This document shows positions 1 to 13,500 of a stretch of 64,000 nucleotides of DNA, in pieces (position 1 is the stretch's first letter; every line of letters starts with the position of its first letter). Where the stretch lies: contig NC_061472.1 of NCBI RefSeq assembly GCF_022581195.2, positions 4,650,001 through 4,714,000 of the forward strand, written 5' to 3'. This stretch comes from Helicoverpa zea (Eukaryota > Arthropoda > Insecta > Lepidoptera > Noctuidae). The translations under genes were made by a program, and so were the position numbers. The notes under the pieces were generated by a model. The model was not told where the DNA came from and ran no database searches. It saw nothing but the letters and a program-made list of their open reading frames with translations.

Positions 1-487
1 CCTTTAACCCGACCGACATAACGCTTTTCTCTTTAAATATATTTGTTCTATTTGAGCGTATTTTTTACGTGCGTGAAAATTACGCCCGTGCGAATGGGCT
101 CTAAGGAAACAATTTTTATGAAGTAAAAATACGAGTATTTTTGTAATTGCCAGTCGTAACGTTCCAAATGTATTATTTAGTCATAAAAATTGTAATTAGT
201 ATTGTATTAGTCTAATTTATTTTCATGATTAGTATCCTGATTCGTGGTGCTAAGTGAATGTGAAAACATGTAAAATTACTGTGTATAATATTGTAAATAC
301 ATCGAATCTCGCCAGTGCTATAATGAAATAATATAATTGGCCATAATAATGTACCTTTACTGTTGTTTTTTTTCTGTAATTTCTACTGTTATCTGAGGGC
401 ACGGCAGTGCCCCAGCCATCTTATTTTTTTGGTAGCTATCAAATTTATTTTGTGAATGTTTTATTTTGCCGGCGGGAATTTGTGCCG

Positions 488-493
488 AATAAA
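488..493 (+). promoter_or_regulatory. Possible poly(A) signal of an upstream gene
   Basis: An AATAAA hexamer followed by a T/G-rich stretch. No coding exon is visible before it in the window, so it would belong to a gene ending left of position 1. Such hexamers are common by chance in AT-rich DNA, so this is weak. Confidence 0.2.
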
Positions 494-1526
494 GTGTTTA
501 TTCTGTGAAATATAATCCGTTTTATTTATTCAGTTAATCTTATCACATCCTGTTTACAATATTGGTTAGATTATAGTTGCGGAAAAATATTTATTTTGGT
601 TTAATTAGTTTTATTTATATTATACCTGTGTAAACTGTACTTAATTAGGTACGTTATCATTTTGGGTTTTCAAACTCTTACAGAATTGCCATTCCGAATC
701 GATTGACTGGTCAACCTTATTTTTAGGGGACTTAAAAAATAGTTAGTCAAACAAGCACGTTGATTGAACTCGGACAGTCTCATTAAACTCCTGTTTTCTT
801 GATTAGTGTCTCAGAGCGTTTTCTCATTAACGGATTCTGTGGCGCAACACATACGACTAGTTTATTTATTTTAAAATGTTTATGGCTAGAAAAACTGGGG
901 AAAACCAATGACTGAGTAATTAGGTGCTTGAATTTTGAAGAAACAGCCGTTGAATCGTAAGTGTGTCATGGGCCTGATTCAATTATAAGGGAAAAAGGAT
1001 ACGATTGCTTAAAGATAAGATGCTTTATGAGTGTTTCCGATGAGTCTCGTGTTTTCGTCGTAAAAACGTGCACATCATTAAATTATTTGTTCCGTTGGTC
1101 TTGAACGGTTTAACTTGTTTATTTTCCCTGTATTGTGTAGTATACAATCGGTAGGTACGCGGGGAACTTTATTATTGGCGAATATTTATAGATTCGCAGA
1201 ACAGCGTAGCAGGAATACCTATCATTTTTAGGAAAGAAGGTCGACGTTTTTTATGGTTAAAACAATCGTAAACGGAAGAAGCGAGCTATAAACAAACTTT
1301 CCAATCGTCTGCGATTACGACTTTATACCTAAAACAGCAAAAACGTTGATTTTTAAACGTCCTCAAATTAGTCAGTTTGAAAAGGATTTTAAAAATTTTC
1401 CTTGAAAGTTATCTACCCACTTTTGGAAGACCTGCGAAACCACACGGTACAGGTAATTAAAATTTATTTAGGTTTTTATACCGCAAGCCCGTTAATCGGT
1501 TAAGATTAATCCAAGCTTTTAAAGTG

Positions 1527-1671
1527 CAGAGCTTAAGGCCCAAGTTCACTAACAATGTAAAGGTACGTTTTTCTTAAAATAACTAGGTTGCTTTGAAAAT
1601 TGAAACTGAAAATTCATAGATAGTAAGTTCTTTAAGAAAACCTATGTTTAGGTTGTCGGCGAACTTCGGCT
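1527..1671. mobile_element. Foldback MITE-like repeat
   Basis: The two ends form an imperfect inverted repeat: AAGGCCCAAGTTCACTAACA on the left against the complement of TTGTCGGCGAACTTCGGCTT on the right. The left end resembles that of another hairpin at 58690-58822 (AGGCCAAGTTCACCGACATA), which suggests one family of non-autonomous DNA transposons. No coding sequence lies inside. A clean target duplication was not found. Confidence 0.5.
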
Positions 1672-3545
1672 TTCTAGACACTTTTTGATTGCGTTCCGAT
1701 ACGTTTAGATATCGATTTGTCTGTCCGCGGCTCAAGACTTTAAATCGTTTAGTACCAGAAATCTGTAAAATAATGGTCTGTTGATCATCACTGACTCTGA
1801 AGTAGGTATGCAGATAAAGTACCTACTTAGCTTGCAAACTTGGTGAATATTTGCAGTGTACCCAAATTTTAACGATACGAATTATAAACTTCTGCACGAG
1901 GATACAGTTATTCATAAGTAATTTTAAAAACAAGTTCAAGGAGTAGGTGGTCTCCTTTCGAAAATGTATACCTACCTACATATAGGTACCTATGACAAGA
2001 CTACAGGCACTAAATACTTATTTTGGTTTTTGTAACGGTGTTTTCCGATTGAACTCTCAACGGTACACATGTGTCTTTAGTTACACGACCCTTGTGGACC
2101 TTCGGGCAATTATGCCGTAGTGCAAATAAAGAGATGGATTTAAGAAATGCTTGCTTCTTAAAAATGTTAAGGAAGACTAGATCCTCCTTGAACCTACCCA
2201 AGTTTTTCAGATATTCTTCGGATCAATCTACCTACTTATTCAGATTTCAATGTAATCATCAAGGATCACGTTCTAGTGATTGCAAATACTTGATCCTTTT
2301 CTCGGAACTAGGTTCTCAATTGGATTCTAGCTGATTGCGATCTTTAGAGGTAGGTAACTATGTGTCTAGGTTCACATGTGTTAACATGTGAACTTAGATT
2401 GTCTATCTTATTTATTACGCATACTTAACTTCCTGTAACATCAAAGTTAAAATATCTGCCATTATCAACAAAACAAATGAAGTAGTTAAGTTAATCTTCT
2501 ACATATCGTATTTATTGTATTTCTATGTTCTTAGGTCACAAATGATAACGGTCAACCACGATTTAACTTCAGTTTATCCGAATCAAGTTAATTGATCGTA
2601 TTCTAAGAGAAGCGTAGCATAGCTTTGACTATTTATTGCATTGATTGACGTGGTGTTGGTAAGTTGAATAAACACCTTTCAGGTTTCTTCTGTCTACTAG
2701 ATAGGTGGCTAATCCTTCCAAGAATTGTGTTTAGGAGTTAAAGGTAGATTGTGATTTGATTAATAGGTAAGATAGAGAAACAAAGTTCTACTTATTGTGA
2801 TAGACTAGTACACTACATAGTTGGTTCTCTTTATTTACCAATTGAAGAAATCAATGCACAAACGTGCTTTTCTGTCTTTTTCTCTCATCATAGAATTTTG
2901 GTCCTGACGTAAGGCTACATTTTATTCGGTGAATAACCTGGCTTATCGTTTGTCAAGAGGCAATACACAGATTTATTTATATGAACCAGCAATTATCATA
3001 ACCTGATTTATTTGACTCCCCAAAACCGAAAATTTACGGACTTTCCCGATGCCGTTAATAGAACAAAAAGTGCGCGAATCACCGGTAGATGCGGTATAGA
3101 ACCTTTTTTTAAATAAACACCACATTTTGTAGACCGTTTTGGTCCTGTTGAAGCTTTTTATTCGAAGGGAAATGTCGACAATCCAGTTTTCTTTTCTCAA
3201 GGAATTGATGTCAGATTATGTACAGAATGAAGGCGCGTTAATAACAAACAAACTGATTATATACAAGCAGTAAGACCTTATGTATTCGTACGTTGATAAA
3301 CCGGTCGTAGTGTCAGAATATAATGAAACCTTCCTCGTCAAACATCGTGGTCAGTGTTCAGTCGCGACTTGCTCTTTGCATGGAGTACTCGCGTCCACAT
3401 AAACATGAAATAACAGTGAGTGCATAATACTTAGTTGTAGTGATAATAGTCAAATGGTCTCAACGTAAAGTCCGTATTATATTCACCTTGAACTTAAGTT
3501 TTTTTATACATTTTGTGGGTTTTCCTCGTATTAAGTGTGAACGCG

Positions 3546-6500
3546 ATGACTTCAAGATATTTTGTGTTTTTTGCTGGTAAGTTTGTTTGTTCATGTTTAC
3601 TTATTTTGTTATCTCACGGAGACCGCAAACTTCTACAATGCTAATAGTTAATAGCTAATACATAGTTCTTCTCAAAGATGGAAGTGTTTGACAACGTTGT
3701 TTACCCTTTAAAATGGCAAAAGGTCATCGGTATTGATTGTATTGTAGGTACGTGTGTGCGTACTGGGTTTTTAAAACTACTTTTGTTTTTTTCAACTTGC
3801 AAGGCAGTGATGATGTGAACAGTCAACGCAGATACGACATTCGTAACCAAAAGTGCCTACACCTTGCCAGTTTATTTTGATTTTATTATCAAGCGAGTGA
3901 CCCTCGTGGGAAGATCATTGACTCTTGGAGGCAACTTAAGATACACATTCAATATGCCATTAGGAGGAGGAATTCCAAAATCAATATGCAGCTATCATGA
4001 CTTGCATCTTGCTGACTTGCTATTATCACTTGTGCTTCATCATTTTTTAAATCAGTATATTACATAGGTCAGTATATTCACATATTTCTTAAAGGTACCA
4101 AACTGTCTATGATCCTTAATTTTTTGATTCTCCAAACACTAACCTTGATGCAATGAAGCCGTCAAACTCCGGAGTTTGGGTTTGATATTTGAAATTGATT
4201 AAACTACGTTTGTCTCAGCGTGTGCTTATTTGGCCCTTTGGACATAATCTCCGTCAAAGGTATTGACGCGAGTCCAAACGACCAAAACGATTGTCAAGAT
4301 ATGCTTAAGAAGGTAGCTATTTATACAACCATTTTGGAAGTTACTGTTGTCAGACCAAAAATATAATTACGCACAATCCTATAACAATCTAAGAGTTGTA
4401 AAAAATACCAAAATTCAAGTTTTGATTTTTGCGAAGTATTCGAAACTGGTTTGACTGGTTTCTATATAATTGTTTATTAAGAATTTATATAATTTATGTT
4501 CTGTTCCAAAAGCACTCGATCAAAATGTTTTTGGCCTCTCGGCTGACCACATTACAATGACGTCAAGGTGGAGAGAAAAAAACTACTTGTGGAGTGTAAG
4601 GTACTCGCTTACGTCATCACAATCAGTCAAGGAAAATGATCTATGTATTTTTATAGATCCTTATCACAGTCCAAACTGTTCTCAAGAATTTTTGCAGTAA
4701 ACGATGCATGCTGTGGCGAATATAGCCTTTATCTCCTGGTGGCAGTCAAACAAAAAAATACGTGAACTATTCTTATGAACACTTTGATCCTACATACAAG
4801 ATTATTATGACTTAACTCTTGAGTAACAATAAGTAATGATGAATACCTATAACCTATGATGAACCTAGCCCTTTTTCATGTACATTGGGTCGGCTTCTGG
4901 TATGTATAACCAGATGCAGCTGAGTACCAGAGTTTTACATGGAGCGACTGCCTTTCTGACCTCAATATCCCATTAACCCGAAAATCCTTAACTGAGACTG
5001 ATTGTCAGATTTTCTGGTTTCTGAATACCAATAAAGACAGCCAAGAATATCCCAAAAACAGCCGGTACCCACCAATTTAACGCTCCTTGGAAACACGGAG
5101 GAACTCGTTATGTCATGATGATCATCTATCTTCGAACGATTCGACACATGTGGCTCATGGCTGCTACTAAGCCATGGACTCTTCGTTCTAATTAAGTCAT
5201 GGGCTCCTCATTCTAGAACATCATTGTACAGTCATTAATGAACGGTCTAAGCAGCTTTGTTCCTCTCAAGATTCTTATGTGCCATTAAGAGGATTTATTT
5301 GGCAGGCAACTATGAATTTGAAGATCTATAGTAGTCTGCCATCAAAGTCTCATAAATGTCTAACATTATCCTTAAAGTATGACGTGATTAATCACATCTT
5401 AATTGCACTGTAATACCAAATCAATTAACTTAGACAATAGAAACCTGTTTGTGGTTTTGTGTATCTTAGAAACATGTAATTCTTAACCACATACAATATT
5501 AGGTACATAGATAACTACTAATGACTAATAAGTAATTTTAGTGTCCAGATATTGAAGATATTTATTTACCCGACTGCGCTACGTAAAGGAGTGTTATGTG
5601 TTTTTGCCACTTTGTTTATCTAGGAAGTCCCTAAAATGATTGATCACAGTATCGTAGTCGTAGCACGTAAAAAATAGCTTAGCTTCAGAAATGAGATTTA
5701 AATACGATTGTATTTATAACAAACTTTAAATGTAATAAAGAGAAAGATACATCAGGTTATCAGTAGGTCAAGTGGATAACGTATACAAGATATCACACAC
5801 ATTAAGTATGTTAGTCAACCATGCAGACCATCGTATTTTTCAGATTTATTATCTACATTTCTGCATATAATTAATACTTCTCGATAGGGAAATAAAAAGA
5901 GATCAGGCTATTTTAACTGTCTTCGGCGAGCATCGTTTCAAACCTGCGCGTGCGCAATTGAAGACAATTTATCCCAAAATGGTTAAAATAAGGATAGCTG
6001 CTTAAAGATCCTTGCTATGCCTAAGTCAAAGTCAATATTTTTTTTTATGTCAAATCTCTTTCGAATCTTCAATCCAGTTGCACATTAATGTCATCATCCT
6101 CCGAGCCTTTTTCCCAATCATGTTGGGGTCGGCTTCCAGTCTAACCGGATTCAGCTGAGTACCAGTGCTTTACAAGAAGCGACTGCCTATCTGACCTCCT
6201 CAACCCAGTTACCCGGGCAACCCGATACCCCTTGGTTAGACTGGTGTCAGACTTACTGGCTTCTGACTACCCGTAACGACTGCCAAGGATGTTCAATGAC
6301 AGCCGGGACCTACAGTTTAACGTGCCATCCGAAACACAGTCAGTGGTGTCTAAGATATACTTAGAAAGTACATACGAACTTAGAAAAGTTGCATTGGTAC
6401 TTGCCTGACCTGGGATCGAACCCGCGCCCTCATATTTGAGAGGTTGGTCCTTTACCCACTAGGCCACCACGACTTTTTTCGACAGTTGCACATTAATGTG

Positions 6501-7552
6501 TAGGTATATTTTAGTAGGCGAACATCAATAACTTTGTCATATTTTTTTATCTCCTGGTTTTTTATTAGGTACTTGCGCTTAATTAAAAGATGTTTTCTAT
6601 TCTCAATAGGAACTTAAATTATGGATAATTATATTTATTAAGCAATGAGCAATTATAAACATGATTTCCATTTTATTCGTAATTAATGAACCCTATGGAC
6701 ATAGCATTGCTATGGATTTTCTCTATTTGTATTAAAAAATTGCAAGTATTTCGTTATCTATCTATTGAATGCATGGAAAATCCAATGCGCGTGTAATGTG
6801 CGTATTATAGAGTTCGTGATGTAATAAAAATAAGTAAAGTCCTTATATCTAAAATAATAAGAGGAAAACAGACTTGTATTTAGTACCTAACACCTACCTA
6901 ACTGTGTAAGCAATAAAGAATTTAAAGACATAACGGTGTTCAGCGTACACGACTGTTGAGTAAATATTTCATTTATACGAACTCTGAAAAATATTAGATA
7001 TTAAGAGGTAAAAATACCTTTCGATTACAAAATGGGACGATGGAACCCTTGAAAGAGTAGGTACCATAATGATACTTTAGGACACTCTGATGAAATCTGT
7101 ATGTTTGAACTCATCGAACGACGAGAACGCATCGTGTCATCGTACAATCGCTGTCAATTAGGACGACGTCTTAGATGAAAAACGCATCGCGCCATCGCGC
7201 GATCGCTGCCAATTAGGACGACGCCTAATGATGGGACATTAAGGCAGCCTAGTAAGGTATTATAATCATGTAGAATTGATGAATAATGTGAAGGGGGGCT
7301 GTCTTTTGTTTTTTGAAAAGTGCTGATATATCAGCCTAATTTGAATAAACGTTTTTGAGGTTTGAGTCTGAGATGTTTTATATGTACATCAGAAACAAAA
7401 ATAATCAGTTCCACGTGTACTTGTTACTGCACGGTTTATTTAGCACGCTGACCGTTTACCCGCTTCGGTAAATCATTGGTTTTCCCCATGGGAAAGTCCA
7501 CAAAATCACAGCTGTTCTATTATTGCAAGTAGAAAATACCCTGAGTTAACCT

Positions 7553-7597
<45 letters not shown>

Positions 7598-10500
7598 TTA
7601 AATTGGGGAGAAAGGGTAACACTTATGGTATGTCTGCGCCTTTCTCCTGACTGGTTTTGGGTTGGGGAGGTATTGTGGAGGGGTTTTAGATGTTGTGGGT
7701 AGTTTGAGGAGGGATATGTTTTATCAATTATATAATATATACATACATAATAAATAAAATATAAAACTAAATTTAAGGGATATGGTATAGAAATGATGGG
7801 ATGATGTAATGTTGGGAAATGGTGGGATGATGGTATGGAGTTAACCTATGTAGGTCAGTGACATTGTCATATTATGCTGTGATTTTGTGAGGATGGCATA
7901 TTTATAAATTGGAGTAGGTACGAGATCTTAGGACGAGCACAAGTGTAATAAAAATAAATGTCAAATGCATCGAAATAGTTTAAAATCTCTTGAAGCCTGT
8001 CTATTTTCGAATTCAAAATTGGAGTCACCAACAAGTTCTCATTTCTATTAGAACATCAATCTTGGGTTTTCAGCAGCTAATTAATATTTCCTGCAAAAAT
8101 CAAGATTTTACTTTCATTAAATAGATACTTATTTGGTTTTGTCACAAAAAAAATACCTGTCTGACGCAAATCACGAGTAATATCTGACGTGGGGCAGAAA
8201 ATAAGGTATTCAGCCTAAAATATTTTTGTCCACAGCATGCTTCGCCCTAGTTGCATCATCGGACCTGGCAATCGACTCCCAAGTCCTACAAGATGTGTTC
8301 GGCTACAGACCCGGTCAGGCTGCCCCAGTGGCTGCCGCCTCCAACATCCAGGCCTCGGCTGTGAAGCCTGCTGATGAAAATGCTACCCTGGTGGATCTGG
8401 ACTACTGGGACTCGGATATCTTCAGCCCGGCGCCCGCGGATTATGATAAATTTGATTGGACATTGACGAAGGTATGGCTGAGAGTTATTGCTTATGTCTT
8501 TTTTTTGGGTGCCATTTACAAAGGACCCTTCTTAGCCCGCCACTAGCCCGATTAATTTGAGTCACTTTTAAGGTTAAATTATGAGCTCAATATTAGTTAC
8601 TTAATCTATACATCTGACTTGATATCGCTGATAGTTTTTATCGTCCATTTTTCAATATGTAAACCTATACAAGTAATATGCATGGCACAAATGCGGGTTA
8701 TAGTAATTATATCTGATTAATCATTATTATTTTCATAGAAAAACCCAATTGGATATCGTTAACCGCAGATAGAGTTAGAATGCTCATAATTAGGTAGGTA
8801 TGTTATGGTTAATCCAGATGGGTAAATCCGATAAGTTATACACACTTTAAACCGTGCTTAAATGAATATTTGTACAATTTTTGTAGCTATGATTGTCCGA
8901 AGTTGGGAATTACATAGGTAGTCTCTATGTAGGTAGTACTTATCAGATTGTATAAAGAATACTAATGCGCAGAAAAATAGCAAATGACAACCCGGCTGTT
9001 ACTGACTAACTTCGGCAAAGCAAAAGTATTTCACAAGAACCGTAGTAAGTTTTACTAGAAGTCCATATCTAGCGATTAGGTCAAGACGGTATAGGATTAA
9101 TACAGAAGAACCTTAAAGTCGTTTTTCACTATACTTCGAGTTCTTAACCATACTTATTCTAAGCCGTCTCAAAAACGATCTATTAACGTAGAGCCTATTT
9201 GTTCCAGCGCGTCGCTTCATCATCAGACCAGAACTTCCTGCTATCTCCCCTCGGGCTCAAGTTGGCGCTGGCGATCCTCACAGAGGCGGCCACAGGAGTC
9301 ACGCAGAACGAGCTCTCGTCTGTCTTGGGCTTCGATCTAGACAGAAACCTAGTCAGGAGGAAGTTCTCCACTATTATTGAGTCTTTGCAGGTCAGTTTAT
9401 ATCTTGAAACTTTACTTCTGTCAAGTATAAAAAAGCGAAACTTACTTGTTTAAAAGATCTTTCTTAATTTCCTGTTTCTGTTTTCTTGGTTTAGGTCCTA
9501 CCCGTGTTTAGGTCTTGGTTGAAAAAACAGTGGCTGTGATACAGGTACAATGACGTACTGATATAAATAAGTATAATAAATCAGAAGAACCGTTGAAACC
9601 GCTCGGCGATGCGAAATATATAATATATATGTATGTAGGCGTTTATGTACGCATTCCACGTTTGATGTAATGGTGTTCATAGCACCAACAAGTTCATTGC
9701 TCCATATAAAATATTAGAAACCCATAATCATTGAAGCCTGTACCACACAATTTTCATAGTTAGGGAAGAATTAATGTATTCAAGTTGTTTTTTACAGTAT
9801 CGATATATAATTTTGATCAATTAATAAGTTGAACTTTAACTCTTTAAAAAATATCAACGTTTTAACCTTTATAAATCCTAGGTGTCATCCTATTCATCAT
9901 ATTAGGTGTCATCATAGGATTTTTTATTCAATGATCAACACGTGGGCAAGTAAATCGCAAATCCATTAAACTGGTCAGTTTTCCGTATCATCTCGATGCA
10001 CTATTAACATCCTACAACCACAGTTTAAATTTACTTAGGATTCTTTGTGCTATAACGGCAACTAAACCATAACCAACCGTATACTTACTTGCCGAAAATT
10101 GATCGGTTATTATCACAATTAAATGGTGCAAATCACCGTTAAGTTGTAGTATTTTAAGCATTTTTTTGCATAGCATTAATGCATTTTGATTGGGATGAAA
10201 GAAGATTTAATGGTATCGTAGATAGAATTCTAAGACTCTCAGTCTAACATTGTCTTATCAGAATGTGGTTAAGGAAAAACAACAAACCGAGGTTATTAAA
10301 ATAACATTAAATTCTTCAATGATTGATATATCACGCTATTCATGTGCAGTAAACTTATAATTTTATTTGTACAAATGAGTAGGTATAAAAATCTTAATAT
10401 TCTGCCATTAATTAGCATCTTTACATAAATTAATTTTCATAAATTAATTAGCATAAATAATAATAGTGTTTGGTTTACGCGTTAATAAAATTCTTAAGAA

Positions 10501-13500
10501 TTGAGAGGTATCGACGTAAAACAAAATTTCCTAAGTACCTTTTTGTTGTATTCCCACAACATTTGGAAATTTAAATAATGTGATAATTATGTTTAATCAG
10601 AATACTCGAAAATTTTTCAAGGAATTCAATTTCCTATGTATTATGTGATTTTTGCCTGAGTACCTTATGTTTTATTTGAATTTATTGCTCCAACTCTATA
10701 CTCACAAAAAATAGACTGTTCCTCTGTGTATAACACCAATATTCAAACTAAAATCGAATGCAGTTAGTTAATTTTAAAAGTATATTTAATAGTTATGACG
10801 GTGGCAAAGTATTTACTGAACCGAAAACTTACGTCATAACAAACGTAGAAATAAGTAGGAAATCGTAAACACTAGTAACAACGACTGTGTCCTTACAACT
10901 CCACCAGCATGAGGTAAATTTACTGCTATAAATAATTCTATATAATTGCATTCACGTGCAGACCTCACTTTTGATTTCAGTTTCAAGTTATTCCACTTTA
11001 TTTTTGGTTTGTAACGAATTTACAATGAACAGTGTGTGAAGTAAACCTGTACTTACATTTTGAAGGTTGAAGCATTGTGTAAATCCCCGAAACATAAATG
11101 AAGTTAAAAAAAACCTATTCAACAAAAATCTAATTTCTGAATTGATCGTAGCAACTCTGTAGCCCTTACACTTTTCGCTTGAATTAATCTTTATGATATT
11201 TTAGAAAACGCACCTAGTTCATAATCAAAATCAACGAAAACTAATTACAAATTAAAAAGCCCCCAGAAAACTGAAATGATAATGATAGCGTTTATATTCA
11301 CAAAAAGTAACTTTAAATTGTGCTTAAGTACAAACATTGACGTTGAGCCTCAGCCTAAGCATAGCTTGCATCTTATCTTGTGACTCAGAGTATTATAAAT
11401 TATCCAATAAACACCACTAAAGAAAATCATCTCCTATTTACAGAAAGAGTCTCCCCAATATATCCTGAACCTCGGCAGTAGGATCTACATAGCCAACAGT
11501 GCTCAACCCCGCCAGAGGTTTGCAGCCATAGCTCAAGAGTTTTACAAGACTGAGCTCAAGACCGTGAACTTCTTGGAACCGGCTGTGGCTGCTAAGGATA
11601 TTAACACCTGGGTCTCTAATATCACTCAAGGACGCATCCCTACTTTGGTCGATGAAGGTTTGTTTAAAATTTTGATGGTTTTATCGAAAATATATAGTTT
11701 GTTCCAAGTTCTAAGGGAGCTTCTTTCTACACACAGTTAAAGAGAATACTGTATTTTATAGTGATATGAAAGCTGTAAGCTCTGAATTCATGTAAAGTAG
11801 TTACGTGAAAGAGTAGACGAATAACTAACATACATCCATGTTTCGATAAATATGCATTTCGATAAATTGCATTTATAACATTAGTAGCATGTACTGTTAC
11901 ATATTTAGATTGTGGCCAAGGTGCAAGAGCCATATGTGAGAAGTGGCTTTTTTCTTGACACAGTTCTCATAATTTAGTTTGTGATTAATAACTATTCAAA
12001 TAGCTCGTTAGCCTACTGTCATTAAATAGTCCTGAAAAACCTGGTTTCTATAAATACAATGTGTATGATGAGCACAGTAATTTTAGCGTACAGTGAATCA
12101 GTATGTAAACCGCAGTGACTTTCACACCAATTATCCTTTCCTGTACACATTGCAGTACTTTATAATCTCGTTATTACTGTGACTCAATCATGTACCATAT
12201 TGTTCCGGTGAATGCCCTTACATCCCAGTCTGATGCTCTTTGTGAGAAAACAATACACAGGACGCAATTTTTCTGATACATATCACTACTAACTAAATAA
12301 TAGAATGCTTGAGTCATAGTAGTTAATTTGTGTAATACAAATGTACTGCGATAATGAGGTATCTACAGATGAACACACTAGGCAAAGTGCAGCGCAGATG
12401 ACGAAACTACAATAAAACTAAAAAGTTTTGAATACATGGTTAGGGCGTGGAACTGTAAGTTGATGGGATATCATCAAATGACCCCTCTCTCCGACCTGCG
12501 AACTCTTAGTTCCTCCGCCATTCCTTCTCGAGCATTCAACGGCATCCCATTCCCTCTCTTGTCTTGAAGAGGACACGGCAGTGACATTCCCAAGTACCTG
12601 GACTGTGTGCACCACCGTGTCCTGAGAAATAAATGAATACCGACCTTGACACAATCTTAATCTTTTGTCCTTAGATGACGTAACCGGCATGGTGGTTCTG
12701 GTCCTGAACACCTTATACTTCAAGGGCAGCTGGCGTCACCAGTTTGCTCCAAACGCGACCAAGAATGGCCAGTTCTACGTGACAGACAAAGTTCAGAAGA
12801 CCATTCCATTTATGAATGTCAACGACAAATTCTATTACACCGAGTCTGCGAAGTATGATGCAAAGGTCTTGAGGATGCCTTACCTGGTGAGTTCTATATT
12901 TGAATAGTTACTTTTATGGATAAAATTAGAAGCTTTTTTGGATTAATGCTCGAATGCATAGAACTCGGTATTATTGCTGAATCTTAACTCTATTGGGATG
13001 GATACTCATGATTTATCAGTCAACGATATGATGTTTTTTGTTAGATATCGGCGTAAAAAGTAAGAAAAACAGTTTGTGATGAAGCGATGCTAATAAGAGT
13101 CTCTTCTCAATGTAGATGGATGCAATGTGGATGCTAGTTCCAACTTCGTACCCACAATTTTAGATGGTCAACCTCTTAATTTCCAGGGCAACAAATACGC
13201 GATGTACATAATAGTGCCGAACTCCCTGATGGGTCTACCTCGCGTGCTGACAGACCTGAGTGACTTGCGCCAGGAGCTGAACAATCTTCGGGAGTACCTC
13301 GTCGACGTCACGCTGCCGAAGTTCAAGTTCGACTATACTTCGCAGCTTGATGGTGTCTTAAGAGAGGTAAGGATTTGGGACGAGAAATATTGATCCGCTT
13401 TAGACACAGGGAGAATACATTATGGAGAACATAAGGGAAGTTTATACAAGGTGTTGATTTGCATTTGTGCCATAGTTCAGGAGGAGGACATACAATACGT

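Larger units (their letters stand above)
1..3545. other. Intergenic region upstream of serpin A
   Basis: No exon-like coding stretch was recognised on either strand. The first ~500 bases could be the 3' untranslated end of a gene lying left of the window, because an AATAAA lies at 488-493. A foldback, MITE-like repeat lies near 1527-1671. Part of the right side must hold the promoter and 5' untranslated region of serpin A: two TCAGT initiator-like motifs occur near 3346-3362, about 190 bp before the start codon, but the true start of transcription cannot be fixed from sequence. Confidence 0.5.

Noticed and set aside
3517..3526. NF-kappaB site GGGTTTTCCT just before the serpin-3 start
   Set aside because: It lies 20 bp before the ATG, probably in transcribed leader, and misses the last base of the motif.
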